The notes under the pieces: generated by a model | Database searches by the model: none | The model's input: the letters and a program-made list of their open reading frames with translations, nothing else | Told to the model about the DNA's origin: nothing | In this document: positions 1-17,070 of the stretch, in pieces | How the letters are laid out: each line of letters opens with the position of its first letter | Position numbering within the stretch: the stretch's first letter is position 1 | Made by a program: the position numbers and the translations under genes | Assembly: GCF_018320785.1 (NCBI RefSeq) | Contig: NC_054873.1 | Span: 21,542,196-21,606,195, forward strand | Source: Cheilinus undulatus | Lineage: Eukaryota; Chordata; Actinopteri; Labriformes; Labridae | Reading direction: 5' to 3' | DNA length: 64,000 nt

Positions 1-346
1 AGCCGGGGAACTGACTGGTCCTCCACATGTCCCAGACCCAGCTGTCCATAGCTGTTTGCTCCCTGAAAAACTCATTATTACTTACTGACAGTGTTCACAG
101 CTAACGCGGTCATGCTGAGTCAGCATTTAGACGTTAAAAAAATATCAACGGCTGTTTGTGCCCTCTGCACTTACAGCTGGTTTGCCCGCCGAGTTTTCTG
201 ACAGTTAAGCTAACATTAGCAAAAGTGCTTCGTCACCGTCTCATAGCGTTGTGTCACTCTACTAATGGTGAGTATTAAAGAAAAACACATCGTACAGACA
301 TGCTCACATGAATGAAACAGAATAACAGCGGGGATAATAAACTTAC

Positions 347-388
347 CCAAGAGTGTAAACATAACTTCGTCCACGAGCTCGTTTCCAT
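347..388 (-). CDS. sergef: Probable first coding exon of sergef (secretion-regulating guanine nucleotide exchange factor), gene continues off the left edge
   Basis: On the minus strand an ATG at 388 opens 14 codons (METSSWTKLCLHSW) that end in a good donor (TGG, then GTAAGT at 346-341). The last residues match the place in human SERGEF exon 1 where the protein enters its first RCC1-type repeat (LFAWGANSYGQLG), with the Trp-Gly step at the junction. The surrounding DNA (about 90-400) is CpG-containing, as a promoter would be. Position is the main support: in human, SERGEF lies just downstream of TPH1 on the same strand, which is exactly the arrangement here. Known of the family: a propeller protein of RCC1 repeats linked to exocyst and secretion control. 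Only one short exon is visible, so the call leans on synteny and could be wrong. Confidence 0.5.
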
Positions 389-2473
389 GGAATACATTGG
401 CTGGTGTGCAGCTTTATTTACGACACTGTCGTAAAAGAGTTACTAGCCATGTTTAAATCTCTTAGTTCGTTTTGTTTATGTCTCAGGGATCGAAATTTAA
501 ATTGGACCAAAAAGCCACTCTTTTTTTTTTTTTTGCAAACACTGTTTTAATATAACTACATAATGTTAGATGTATTACATAATACTGACATCCCTTAAAA
601 TGACCCTCATTTTGTATAAACAGTGTCTTTCAATACATACTGAATACTGTAGACTACTGTGGACTAGACTGAAGTCTTAGACTACACTTCCCTTTAATAA
701 CAAAATTTAAAATATAATAACTTGCAGTTACATAAAGCCTAATTCCTATACACATTTACTTGCAATGCATTCAGACAGCTTTTCAAATTGTTTTCTAAAG
801 AATTCCATAGTTTGACTCCAATCACAGGAGACATCTCCCTTAAGGTCATCCATGTATAATTCAGTTTCCTCCTGTTTCCTCCCTACTATGTGTCTAAAAA
901 CACATTTAGCAGATGTTCTGATGATACTCTGCTTTTGCCTCTTATTTGAGAGTCTGTCAACTGAAACTTTCAGTTTCAACAATCCTGCCTTAATTAAAAA
1001 AAGGCTGCTGGTGTGCTCTCTCCAAGTAATAGCAGTCTCACTACAAACAAGACACTCCTATACTGTCTGTTTACTCTTGTATTCATTTTGTTTCTTAATG
1101 AGGCTGACGGAAAGACTACATCCCAGATGAAATTTTAACAAACCCTATAACCAGTTCAGTCTTCTGGTAGTCAACTCCTAAGGCCTTGGTTACCAACCAG
1201 GGGTCCCAGGCCTCTGCTCTGAGGCTGTTAAAATAAAAATTTACTTATACTAAATAAAATCATGATAAAACACTTGTGAATAATTCACACAAATGTCTTG
1301 GGTAAGAACATTTGTCTCTGGGGCTATTTTTAAAATTTAACCAATAACAAGAATTAAAATCAATGTTATTGGCTCATTTTTTTAGATGCAAGTAGAGGAG
1401 AGGCCCAAGGGAAAACAGATTGGGAACCACTGACCTAAGGTATGCTTATGGATCTGATTTCTAACTTTGATGAAGACTCATTTGTGTTAGTTGTAATTTA
1501 TTATTATGTAGCTTTAATTTGATCAAAGTGATCAACTTTCTAATGGCTTTTCACAATCTGAACATTTCTCATTATATTTTTCAGGGATCCTTGCTGTCAG
1601 CATGTTTTGTCCCAATGATGGGCATCAGTATCTTCCCCCATTAACAAACATCAACAAGAGGCCATCAAAACTCAAGAGTTAACAGGTAACAAAGCCTGAA
1701 CACATTGTTTAGACACAAAAAACATTTAATTTTTTAATAGTTTGGATCATAGCATACACATAATGTCTATATTGCTTTACAGTAGAAAATAATGTTTTGA
1801 GTTCAGGAGTACTACAATTAGATGTAGGTCATCAAAATTATCGCTTTAAAATCAAATAGTTTCAGTTACATGGGCCAAGTCTTTCATTGTCAGCCATCAA
1901 AACATTCTTATAACACCCATTTGCACTTTTTTATTTCCCTCAACAGTACACAAAAAGGAACGTGATACAAACACCAAAAGAATAAAAAAAAGATACATTT
2001 TATAAATATCACAGAAGTGAGGAAGATTAAATGTGAAGAAGAAGAATGAAGTGAAATACAAAAAATACATGGTAATATACAACAGCAGAGTTAACAACAC
2101 ATTGATGTAACCACATTTGTGTTTGTAACAGCTGGAAATGATTTAAACATTAAAATAAGGGCATTAGCTGTTTGCTACACAGGAACCAATAGAGTTAGTT
2201 CAACTGAAGCCAAACGATGAGTAGGATAAAGCAGCTCTTTGGGTTTGTGCAATTAACTGATATCAGTGTCTAAACATACCTAATGTGTCGTCTGTACATT
2301 TTATAAGACAGTTCCATGCAGTGAAAACAACAGAGAATTTAACCAAAAAGCAATGCACATTCATTGTACTGACGAAGGGCCACAAATGGGCAGAATCTCT
2401 ACAACGGTGCTTTAGGGTGAAGGAAAAGCATTGACAGACTGCAGGTAGATAACTTCAACCGTAGCATGGGCAG
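389..2473. other. Intergenic stretch between the sergef promoter and the tph1 3' end
   Basis: No supported coding region. It starts with CpG-containing promoter-like DNA (to about 480). About 746-1130 holds an open minus-strand reading of 78 codons with no recognisable family. 1900-2473 is most likely tph1 3' UTR; an AATAAA on the minus strand is visible at 1930-1935 and could be its poly(A) signal. Confidence 0.4.
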
Positions 2474-7734
<5,261 letters not shown>

Positions 7735-7822
7735 GATATATGCTGCTGGTTGCAGAGGGATGATCTAAATAGCTTCCTGCTTTGTAAAAAGGACCGTCTA
7801 CCCTGAGTTGCAGCGTGCCTTG

Positions 7823-7830
7823 CTATTTAA
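7823..7830 (-). promoter_or_regulatory. TATA-like box of tph1
   Basis: The minus strand reads TTAAATAG about 90 bases upstream of the tph1 ATG at 7734, a reasonable distance for a core promoter with a short 5' UTR. This is a weak match by motif alone. Confidence 0.35.
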
Positions 7831-9879
7831 CCACAGGGAGAATTAGGAGGGGGCCATAATCTCCCCCACAGCAGCAAATGGAAAAAGAGCAGCCCTGCTG
7901 GCGTCACTGGGGAGAGAAAGGGGATATCTTTTATTTCACCTAAAGGCCTACAACAGCGTCACTGAGATCAATGACAGTATCCGAGAGAAAAAAACACCAG
8001 ATTTAGCAACTTCTACCACAAGATTACTAGATTTCATTATTTTTACTACATTTGCTCTTTGTTTTCAGAAAGTAAAAGCAGCATCTGTTATTAAAAAAAT
8101 GTTTAAAACAGGGCATTAATTTTTTTTTTTTTTTTAGTTTTGACAGGCAGGAATCTCAAATTAAAGCCAAATATGGAAAATGTGAAATCATATTTAGACT
8201 GAACTTATTCCGTCTGGATGCAGACCTCTCAAGCAGTTAATTCTCCTTGTTTGTTGACACCTTGAGACTTAGAAGAGGTCAAGGTTTAAGAGGATTCAAA
8301 TGTAGCCCACCTGCCTTCATTGTACAGTGATCCAAACATGCCCCCCTTTTGAAAATCCAGCCCTCTGCACTGTAAGCACCTCTGGGTTCTCGTGCACACA
8401 GCACATATAATCTGCATGTTTCCTCGTCTTTAGCACCATGAGCCCTTTAATAAGATCAAGACAATCAGTGGAAAAAGCTTCTACAGCCTCTGCGGACTGG
8501 ACCACAATGCATGTAAGAGACCTCATTACTTTAACAAGATAACACCACTGTATGCTAAGCTTTAGTCACTTTACAATCAGGCCAGGTGAGATGTATTTGT
8601 TTGTTAATGCAGGGATACATGTGGCTGATGCACATGCTTGTTGTCTCAGGTGGTCCTGGGCTGTGTCACTCGTGACATGGTCGGATGCTTTACACAACCA
8701 AGGAGCCAGTGAAGGGGACTTCCTCTTCTCAGAAACCGAATCCAGATCAGATCCCAGCCGTTTAAAGGTACAATTCACCACTTTACTGTATTACACGGGG
8801 GTGGCTTTCTTTGTTGTGATGCCCAGAGTAGTCCTTTTTAACACATCCAGCACCACAGAGGAACCAAAGAGGCTTTCAAATGCATCTACCAGTATGCAGT
8901 GCTCATGGCATTGGCGGCAGCAGAACCTTCCCATAAGATCAGTGCAGCAGGAGTGAACATGTTTACTTGACTGTTTGCTTAAGCTCCTTATCAACACCAC
9001 CTACATACAACAAGCAGTTCTGCCTCAGTGTGCAAACACAATATACATAAGACACAACTGACGAACAGTAAATATGTCAAGTATTGAAAGCTCTGCTGGA
9101 ACACATACCTCTTTTTTTTTTTTTTTTTTTTTTTTACTAGTAGTCAGAGTTAGAATTGATAGTCACAGTAACAATAAGAATAATATCCAGTCATAAACCC
9201 AAGCAATGGTATGCAAGACATTTTATAAAAGCATAGAATTTGACTTTGAATATTCTTTGGTTTGATTTTCTCAAAATTATGGGGGTGGGGGTTCTGTTGA
9301 AGCTCAGCTACTTGGGCAAGTTCCTCCTATACAGAGGCAGCAGTCCACAGTGTGTCAGCCATCTCTCTCTCTCTCTCTCTCTTATTTTCCTGTCTCCCTC
9401 CAGCAGACTATCAAATAGATAATGAAAAAAAGCTGAAGAGAGACAAAGAGACTTAAGGAAGTAGTAAGGCTAAAATGGTTTCTATAGAGCTATTGACAAA
9501 TAGCTTAATTTTGAGAAGGGTGCTTGAAAATAGTGTAAGCTACTCAAGTCTACCAGCTTAAAATAGAATAATACTAAATTGAATTAAGTAGGCTTTTGCA
9601 TGCAAAGGTAGGAAATTGTGTCAACCTGTTAAATATTATAGTTTTAACAGTCTGTTTCTTGCTACAGCAGTTTCCATGACAAACATATCTTGTTATACAT
9701 GCCAATGAAACACTGGATGTTGCATCAGAGATTACTATACACAAAATAGTCTGGCTGCAGACCATAGATCTTGCAGATCGTTACTGTTACACAGTTTCCA
9801 TCAGAATGTAAGTGCCATAATTTCCAGTACTGGAAGTTCCAGGACATTGTATTTCTAGTTTCAGTGTTTGTTTTTTTTT

Positions 9880-10150
9880 TTTGAGAGTTTTTTCAACTTT
9901 ATTCATAAAAAAAAGTCTGGCAGTTAAATTCATAAAACAACTAGAATGGCTGTCTGAGGCGGCAGACCCACGCCTAAGCAGCGCCACTGAGGACCTGACG
10001 CTCCCATTGATTACTATGGTGTTGAAAATTTCTAAGTCCGAGAAAAACCGAACGGGTGCACGGATCATCACCAAAATCTAATTGATTCACCATCTACCAA
10101 TATGCCCTGAAAGTTTGGTAAAGATCTGACTTTCTTTCTACATTAGCTAC
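9880..10150 (-). repeat. Dispersed repeat copy, inverted partner of 46300-46530
   Basis: About 200 bases, including CACGCCTAAGCAGCGCCACT and GATCATCACCAAAATCTAAT, match the reverse complement of 46300-46530 with scattered differences. The family is not identified. An interspersed repeat is more likely than a local duplication, because the two copies are 36 kb apart with unrelated flanks. Confidence 0.7.
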
Positions 10151-11210
10151 GTTAGAATGGTATCATAGAGGGAAAGCAATTTTGGGTCTCTAAGCAGACT
10201 GTTTAATCTGCTTAATTAAACATTTTGTAATTAACTTTTAAGTACAGGCAACCTTACCCTTACCTTAACCCTTACCCTCACCTAACTGAAAGTTTAGTGC
10301 AATTTTATTTTGAACATTTTAGCATGTATTTCCATTCTGAGATGTGGTGTCTCACAGTAACAGTCTGCAAGAGGCGGCATCTGAGAGCAAGAGTCTGCAA
10401 CCAGACGCCCTCACTACATAAGGAAATATGAATTGCTACTGGAACGTGCCGTTCTGTCGCTGTATCTCATTCATGTTTTGTGCTGCTTGCTCTCTGCCAC
10501 CGACTGCACTTTCTTTTGCTCAAGATCCTCCTGAAAGCTCCATTTCTAAATCCCCTGACCAATGCAATGATGTTGCCCCACTATACATTTCCAAGCTGCT
10601 TTTCAGAGACAAACAGCCGACCTCCACTTTTGTGTTATTTAGTGTAGTCTATAAGTGTGTATTTACTAAACAGTTAACCACTGTTTCTATTTCATGGATC
10701 AGTTTCACATAATGGAGGAGAAAAGCTGTTAAAAAAGTCTTCAATTCAAACAAAAATGCTCACAAGTGGTGAGCGAAGCAGAGCACCACATTTCTATATT
10801 TATATAATAAAAACAGCATAAAAACAGATACAATAGAGCATGTTTTGACAAATTTAGCAGTATGAATAATAATATTAAGGGCTAGTTTAAAAAAGAATGA
10901 CACTCTAATGTCACTGGTAGAGCTTCAACCTGCTATAGTTTTACTTGTGTTTCCCAGGTTTAATGAGCTTAACATAAAAAAAATGACTTCAACTGTGATT
11001 GATAACAAAACATGGATCCTTACATTCTGCCTTGACTAATGTTAAATTCAGCTTGAACCCCACATTTACTGCTTGCAGTCACCATTTGATAAGTGTGCTG
11101 TGATCAGTTCTTTGCTGCTTCCAAACTGAAGCTTTGCATGACAACCCATCGTACTGTATATACAATTCACAGTTACTCTTTGTAATAAACTGAAAGAGGC
11201 TGATTTTATT

Positions 11211-11401
11211 ATTATTATTTTCTAAAGATTTATTTTGGGCATTTTTGTGCCTTTATTTTCATAGAGGAGGACAGTGGATAGAGTTGGAAACAGGGATGAG
11301 GGCGGGGGAGAGACATGCGGTGAAGGGCCTCAGTCCGGATTTGAACCCGGGCCGTACGCATACATGGGGCGCACCTTAAACCACTAGGCCACCTGCGCCC
11401 C
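11211..11401 (-). mobile_element. tRNA-derived SINE with intact target-site duplication
   Basis: Read on the minus strand, the element begins with a tRNA-like head: an A-box at 11391-11381 (TGGCCTAGTGG) and a B-box at 11347-11337 (GGTTCAAATCC), the internal RNA polymerase III promoter. The body ends in an (AAT)n tail at the 11211 side. A 14-bp direct repeat, AGGCTGATTTTATT, flanks it at 11197-11210 and 11402-11415, the hallmark of LINE-driven reverse transcription. It is a retroposed sequence, not a functional tRNA gene. Confidence 0.9.
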
Positions 11402-11415
11402 AGGCTGATTTTATT

Positions 11416-14345
11416 CAAGGGTTATTGATGATTATATTTATGGTTACATTGTGTGGTTGCTGTGCTGTTATGTAAACCTTTACTTAAAGCAGAATTGGAG
11501 ATACTTCGAATACTGCTTTACATCTCGGAATAACCTCAGTGATAGTTCTTTCAGTCCAGAATACATCAATCAACGTCACACATAATGACTCACCACGTTG
11601 CAGCTGCCTGACAGGAATTGTAGACTCTATAGAGCTAATATAAATGTTAAACCTATGACTAATACTAGGAAAATACAAGGGGTGGCTTGTTCTTCCCTGA
11701 AATCCTACTTCAGCTGGCTTTTTCATTAAGAGTGAAGAACCAGAAAGAATAAAGTCTGCTGAAAACATGCTACTGTTCATGATTCAGTTACATGCTTTTC
11801 AATGAAGCAGCAAATGTTTATGTTGGCAATTTGTAAGCGGTACACAATTTAACTTCTAAATAAATTTCAACAGACACGCTTTTATGCTGCAGAAGCTTGG
11901 GCTGTTTCTTTGATCTTCTCACGTCCTGACAGCTCCTGGATCAGATCTCCTTTATGTAATCTCATGACTTGTCCCTGTTTCATGCCTTTCTTCTGTTACT
12001 AGATGTCTTATTTGGTAAATATTACTTCTCTTCATCTTCTAACAAGCCTTTATGAAATTAAGGTATGATTAAACAGTTTGTAATGACTGGCATGAATTAC
12101 AGGATTTGGTGTGTGAAGTCTCTGCTCTGTCATTCAGTGAGTAACTGACACTGGTGCTTTGAGTTGCTTCACTCTGACAATGGTCACAGAGGGCAGCATA
12201 ATTAAGATGGGCCATTGTGGTTTGCTTTATGACACATACACCTTCTGTGTAGAGCACATGATAATTATGTTCAAGGATGAGATTGAGGGGCAATAATTCA
12301 GCCAGTAATGAAGAGTTTCAAAGGTAACTATTGGGCCTAGTTTCATCTTCAGTAATCAGTCCAGCACTCTCATGTTCTCAGTATTAATTTCTCAAGACAG
12401 AGCTTCTCATCTGCTTCAGTTTCTTCACACATCTCAACCTTAACCTATTTTAAATGGGCGTGCCATGGAAAGACTGCGGAATGAGTGCCTGGTTATCTTG
12501 ACAACCAATCCACCATTTTTAAAGTCTGCTGTGAATTTTATTTATTTTACCAAAAATTACATAAGCCCTTATTTCTGATCCCTCTGGAGGTTATTGAAGG
12601 GGAGGTGCTGTGTTGTCTGAGCTGCACCCTACCTGGCCAGTCTGTCCCAGTTCTGTTAACTTCAATCAGGGGGGATTTACTGGCAGTGTCTGAGCATCAA
12701 GCTGCAAGCCACCTCTCTGGCTTATCTCAACCCCTGGTACTGAGTAAATGCCCAACATGAGCATCAGACTGTATAAGAACATAAGCCATACGTCTCCTGG
12801 GGCATTTGGAAGACAAAGAAACCTGAAATACTACAATTATTATTATTTTCAATCTGCATATTTTGTTCTCCAAGAAAGTATTTCTTTTTTTGACCAGGTT
12901 CTATTTCAGGAATCCACAAACAAAGCAGGCAACATCTTTCCTACAGATTTAAAAACGATGTGAAACTCCCACCTCTTACAGTAATTCTGGAGTGTTTGAT
13001 TTTTGTTTTGGGGGAAATTTTTAGGTACTTCAATGAGAATTTGGGAAATCTATTTGTAAAATATTGGGAATTTGACTGGAATTTCTGTGAATTTCATTTG
13101 AAATCATTTTTTTAATTTTCACAGGAATTTTAGCAAATTTGTTTGGATGTTTGGAGGAACATGGTTTTCCATTTACTTTTTTAGGGAGTTTACTTGTACA
13201 TTTTGAAGAATTCAACTGGAAATAAAGTATTAGATTTGTTTTGTTATTTGGTGAAATTGACTTGTTTGTTTCCCCAGTATTTTCATCGATTTTGGGTTGT
13301 TTTTTTTTTGTTTTTTTTTAATCCGAATGTTTAGGCTTTTTCAAAAAGAGTCACTGAAATGTTTGGGAAATATATGAGCAAACTTGTGGTGAATATTGTG
13401 GCTGTATTAACCCATGAACATAATCCAACATCTCTTGGGGCATTTGAAATTCAAATAATCTTGAAATACTATAATAATTATTCTTAATCTGCATTTTTCC
13501 ACCAAAGTTATTATTAAAGTTTTTGTAGTCCTTCATCAGAAAATGACACCATACGTCTCTTAATGACTGACATCATTTCTAACAGACTGAATGACCCCCT
13601 ACCACCTGGGTGACACACACCCAAAACAGCCATCTTCAGCACTTTAAAGCATATTTTTTTGTGAAAATGACTTTCTACAAGTCAAAAATATGTTTTATAT
13701 GTGTGTGTTGTACAGTAATAGAAGCTTATTGTCCTCATATGCAGGCATTATTTTTTGGTGACTACATCCTGATCAAAGACAAGACTTAGGTTTTATATTC
13801 TTCAGGTCCTACTAATACCAAATAAGTGGAAGGAATTAAAAGTGTACTACAAACAAGAGTGTGGGTCTCAGGAGATTAAAGAATTGAAAATAACATTACA
13901 GAAAGGGTTTATCTTGTGGCTGATAATCTTGCCTGCTTTTATTGATAATGTTGATCAATCAGAATAAATGCCTGTGCCTTTCATGGCCTGCTCAAAACTC
14001 CTTACAGGAGCCACATATATATATTTCACCTTCAAAGCTATTATCTGCTGGTACCAATAAAATGCAGATAATGTGCATATGCAGATAATAGCTTTAAAAG
14101 TGAAATATCGGTATTGGCAGATACAAAAATGCATGCCGATATTTATGACCGATATACCAGCTGTACATATAGGTTAAATAAATTAAATATCAGCCTTAAA
14201 TTCTGCCTCCCCTTGATTTGGCCTCTCTTTTCACTGGAGATGCTATCCTTTTTTTGCAATAAAAAGGTGTGTATTTATCAGTATTGGTTTTGGCTTAAAT
14301 GAGTCTGGAAATATCAGCATATCAGATAACAACAAGTCAGTAAAG

Positions 14346-14382
<37 letters not shown>

Positions 14383-15999
14383 ACATATTTTTGGATAATA
14401 TTCAGAGACAGCAGGTCAAACCATTTATTCTGTGCCCTTTAATTGGTCTTTTTGGTGTACTAGCAACTGACCTGACTCTGACAAAAGCACATGGACACAA
14501 AGACATTATCAGGACTGCTTTTTCAGCCCTTCCTGCAAGGCGTCCCATTTATTTTAATTGGAAGAGTGACTACCCACCCTCTTTTGACGGATGGATTTGT
14601 GAGGGCATGTATTTTTAAAATACCAAAGATAAGATAAACACTACAGGGTACCACTGTGGAGTTTGACACAGTCTGGTGATTTTTATTCCCCATATAAAAA
14701 TCGAAATAGGCTATAATATAAATGGTATTGCTGTGCATGCAGTGAACTGGCTTTATTAATTCCCCTTCTCATTTTTTATGTTCCTTAGACATTTTCCTTG
14801 TCATTTAGTCTTATATTTGTACCCTGTTGATGATTGATACATTGCATAAAAAAGCCCCCCCCCAAAAGAGGTCCAATAAAAATAAACATCAGTATAATCG
14901 TATCTACTTAAGAGTAAATTTTGTCTTTTTTTCCACTCCTGACTATAACACTGATGTTATTTGAATTTCCAGAGAATTCAAGGTCTCCTAATAGCTCCTC
15001 ATCAGTTGGATTCCAGCCTTTCACCTGATCCTGAGCCTTGTTTGAACAACTGACTAATCAGAGTAGTGAATGGCCTGTTTACGCACACTTCCTCCGGCAG
15101 GACTGTGCCTTTTTAATTAGCTCCAATTCTTCATTGCAGAACAAACAGCAGCATATGCCACTTGGTGACAGACGTCAGCGTATACAAGGACAGGAGGGGA
15201 CAGAACTGCTCCTATAAACACCTGCTGCCTTTAAAATAGAAACACTCACCGTGAGGCAACATGAAAGATATCAATTAAACAAAGAGGTCAATGGGGGTAC
15301 CATAAAATTAATCTTAGAATAAGTTTGATAGATCATTTAGAGTGCAAAAAAACAAGTCAACTTATTAATCAAGGATAAAAAAAAAACTGTTATTTTGCAC
15401 GATTTTAAAAGACTGGCATTATATCAGTTCAATCAGAAAAGGCTTAATTTAAGTTCAGCAATTATTAATTCTACATTCATTCATTTATTGATGAAAGAGA
15501 AACGTGCAATGGCAGTTAGACTCCATTGTGATGACCCCCTGAGTCTTGAAGGGTTTGTGAGGTAGATGGGAGGAATAGGACATCCCCAGTGGAGTCTATA
15601 CACTGGTGATTGTGGTGTTGATAAGGCATGCAGGATCTGATTAGGAGTAGACTTCTGAGAAACTGGACCAGGACACCAATGCGGTGGTTTGGAGGTGACT
15701 GAGTTATGCAGGATGAGATAAGCAAAGGACCTGTGAGGATCTGGACTAGGTGCTGATGAACTGAATAGAGGTGGCGAGGGTGGCTGTGGAGCAAAAAATA
15801 GCAGATTTTAAATATGACAGGTGCATAGTGATTGGTCAAATGAGGTTCTGGCAGAATCTGATTAGTTGAGTACTTAAGAGAGTGAAGGTCCATAATCAGC
15901 TGATCACCAGCGTGGGAAGAGAGAATGAAAGGAAGAAGGGAGTGATATGAACGAGTGGTGACTAATGAATGAGTAGAAACAGTCTTTCTGCTTGAACTT
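11416..15999. other. Intergenic AT-rich DNA with degenerate repeats
   Basis: No supported gene. Contents: a direct repeat pair at 12777-12870 and 13415-13510; a GGGAAATTT-type degenerate repeat from about 13020 to 13350; a repeat with ATATCGG/TATTGGC motifs from about 14000 to 14345, also seen near 16230-16510; and a pure poly(A) tract at 14347-14381. The 170-codon minus-strand open frame ending at 15516 has low complexity and no domain. Confidence 0.45.
13020..13350. repeat. Degenerate T/G-rich repeat (GGGAAATTT-type units)
   Basis: Imperfect units of roughly 25-35 bases built around GGGAAATTTT and TTTCANNGGAATTT. The same texture fills about 24060-24660. Both copies are followed by a shared module with GATCAAAGACAAG, then GGTCCTACT, then a GAGATTAAAG/AAGGTTAAAG end (13770-13880 and 24800-24900), so this is one repeat family. 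Confidence 0.55.
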
Positions 16000-16044
16000 C
16001 TGCTGAGCTCCATTGGAAGTTGTATCATGGCGCCGATGGCCTAT

Positions 16045-16185
16045 GTCACGCCCCCGGGTTCATGTCCAGCTGTTGCTCCTTTCCTTTCACATGTCGCACC
16101 CTCACTCTTTTATTCCTGTTTTCGGCTATACCCACTGTCCTCTGCTCTAAATAAAGGCACTAAAAGCCCAAGAACATAGTTTTTA
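16045..16185 (+). repeat. Degraded SINE-like fragment
   Basis: It contains a B-box-like CGGGTTCATGTCC and ends with TAAATAAAGGCACTAAAAGC. This closely resembles the 3' end of the SINE at 11211-11401 (AAATAAAGGCACAAAAATGC on its coding strand). The 5' head is missing or unrecognisable, and no target duplication was seen. Confidence 0.5.
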
Positions 16186-16749
16186 GGAAAGTTTATTATC
16201 ATAGAGCAGGTATGACAATTTTAGCAAATATTTAAAACCAACAGATCGCCTGTAAACTTCAGCCTATATCAGCTGTAATTAGATGCTGCATGTATGAATA
16301 AATTTGAGGTGTTTTAGGCAGGACAGCTGATCTATTTTCTGTTATGGTCATCCTTATTTTCTTAAAGTTTAAAGTGTGCTTTATGGACTGAGGTTTTAGG
16401 TCTGATCAAGATTTGTATATGTAGGCATCATGTCAATATTTGTATCACTGAAATGAATTTGGAAATATCAGTATATCAAATGTGGGCAAAAATCCAATAT
16501 GGTGCACCCCTTATATACTTAAAAGAAGATGACATCACATCATTGGAGGTAAAACGAAGATAAGAAGATTTAAAAATCAATACGAGATTGAAGAACAAGT
16601 AAGAAAACACACAAAATGAAATGATGTAAATAACAGGGCGTCAGAGGGATGAGTCACAGATAAATAGAGTAAGAGCAGCAGAACAAGTAAAGGTAAGAGA
16701 GGTAAAAATAAACGAAATAGATAGATAAAGGTGACATCAAAGCAAGGCT

Positions 16750-17070
16750 GTAAAAGTGAATTACAGAAGTGATTTTAAAGATGATGCCTCATTTTCCCGG
16801 GCAGGCTGTTCCAAAGTTGAAGGGCCGTGATAGCAAATGCCTGATCTTTAGATTTGAGCCTTAATTTTGGGATGACCAGGAAGCCCCACACCTGACAATC
16901 TAAGGCTGTGTGTTGGCTCATAAGTGGCTAGTATTTCAGAAATGTAACCAAGGGAAGACCCATACAGGCTTAAAAGTGATAAATAAAATCTTAATGCCAC
17001 GTGGAGGAGGACCCTGGAGGGAACCAGTGGAGGAAAGCGTGGATAAGAGTGATGTGATATCTGTTAAAAC
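16750..17070 (+). repeat. Unclassified interspersed repeat, first of three copies
   Basis: The phrase ACCAGTGGAGGAAAGCGTGG followed by AGAGTGATGTGATAT recurs in diverged form at 26030-26420 (AGCCAGTGGAGAAAAGC, then GGGGTAATATGGG) and 59030-59110 (AGCCAATGGAGGGAGGC, then GAGGGTGATGTG). This is a common type of teleost dispersed repeat; its class is not assigned. Confidence 0.55.

Larger units (their letters stand above)
7735..11196. other. tph1 upstream region and intergenic DNA
   Basis: No coding region is supported. It holds the proximal tph1 promoter (to about 8000), a poly(T) run at 9110-9135, a short (CT)n run near 9361-9382, and a dispersed repeat at about 9880-10150 described separately. 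C-rich TTACCC/TTAACCC-like strings occur at 10250-10285. The open frame at 8552-8956 has no recognisable domain and AT-typical codon use. Confidence 0.4.

Noticed and set aside
746-982. 78-codon minus-strand frame between sergef and tph1
   Set aside because: Charged and plausible-looking, but no family recognised and no flanking splice context; kept only as a note in the intergenic entry.
1583-1686. Exon-like segment on the plus strand (TTTTTCAG acceptor, AACAG/GTAACA donor)
   Set aside because: The only ATG frame ends after about 26 codons and no partner exon lies before the tph1 3' end; likely a chance pseudo-exon.
8552-8956. 134-codon plus-strand frame
   Set aside because: No recognisable domain or exon signals; competing minus-strand frames of similar length cover the same bases.
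10248-10285. Telomere-like TTACCC/TTAACCC strings (also 27027-27060 and 62106-62135)
   Set aside because: Irregular, very short, and embedded in a dispersed repeat present in several introns; not an interstitial telomere.
11337-11401. tRNA gene at the SINE head
   Set aside because: The A and B boxes belong to a retroposed SINE with tail and target duplication; no complete cloverleaf is expected to be used.
15516-16028. Longest open frame in the window (170 codons, minus strand)
   Set aside because: Rich in His, Ser and Leu with no domain, no splice or promoter context, and it ends inside SINE-like DNA; it looks like a chance frame in a stop-poor stretch.
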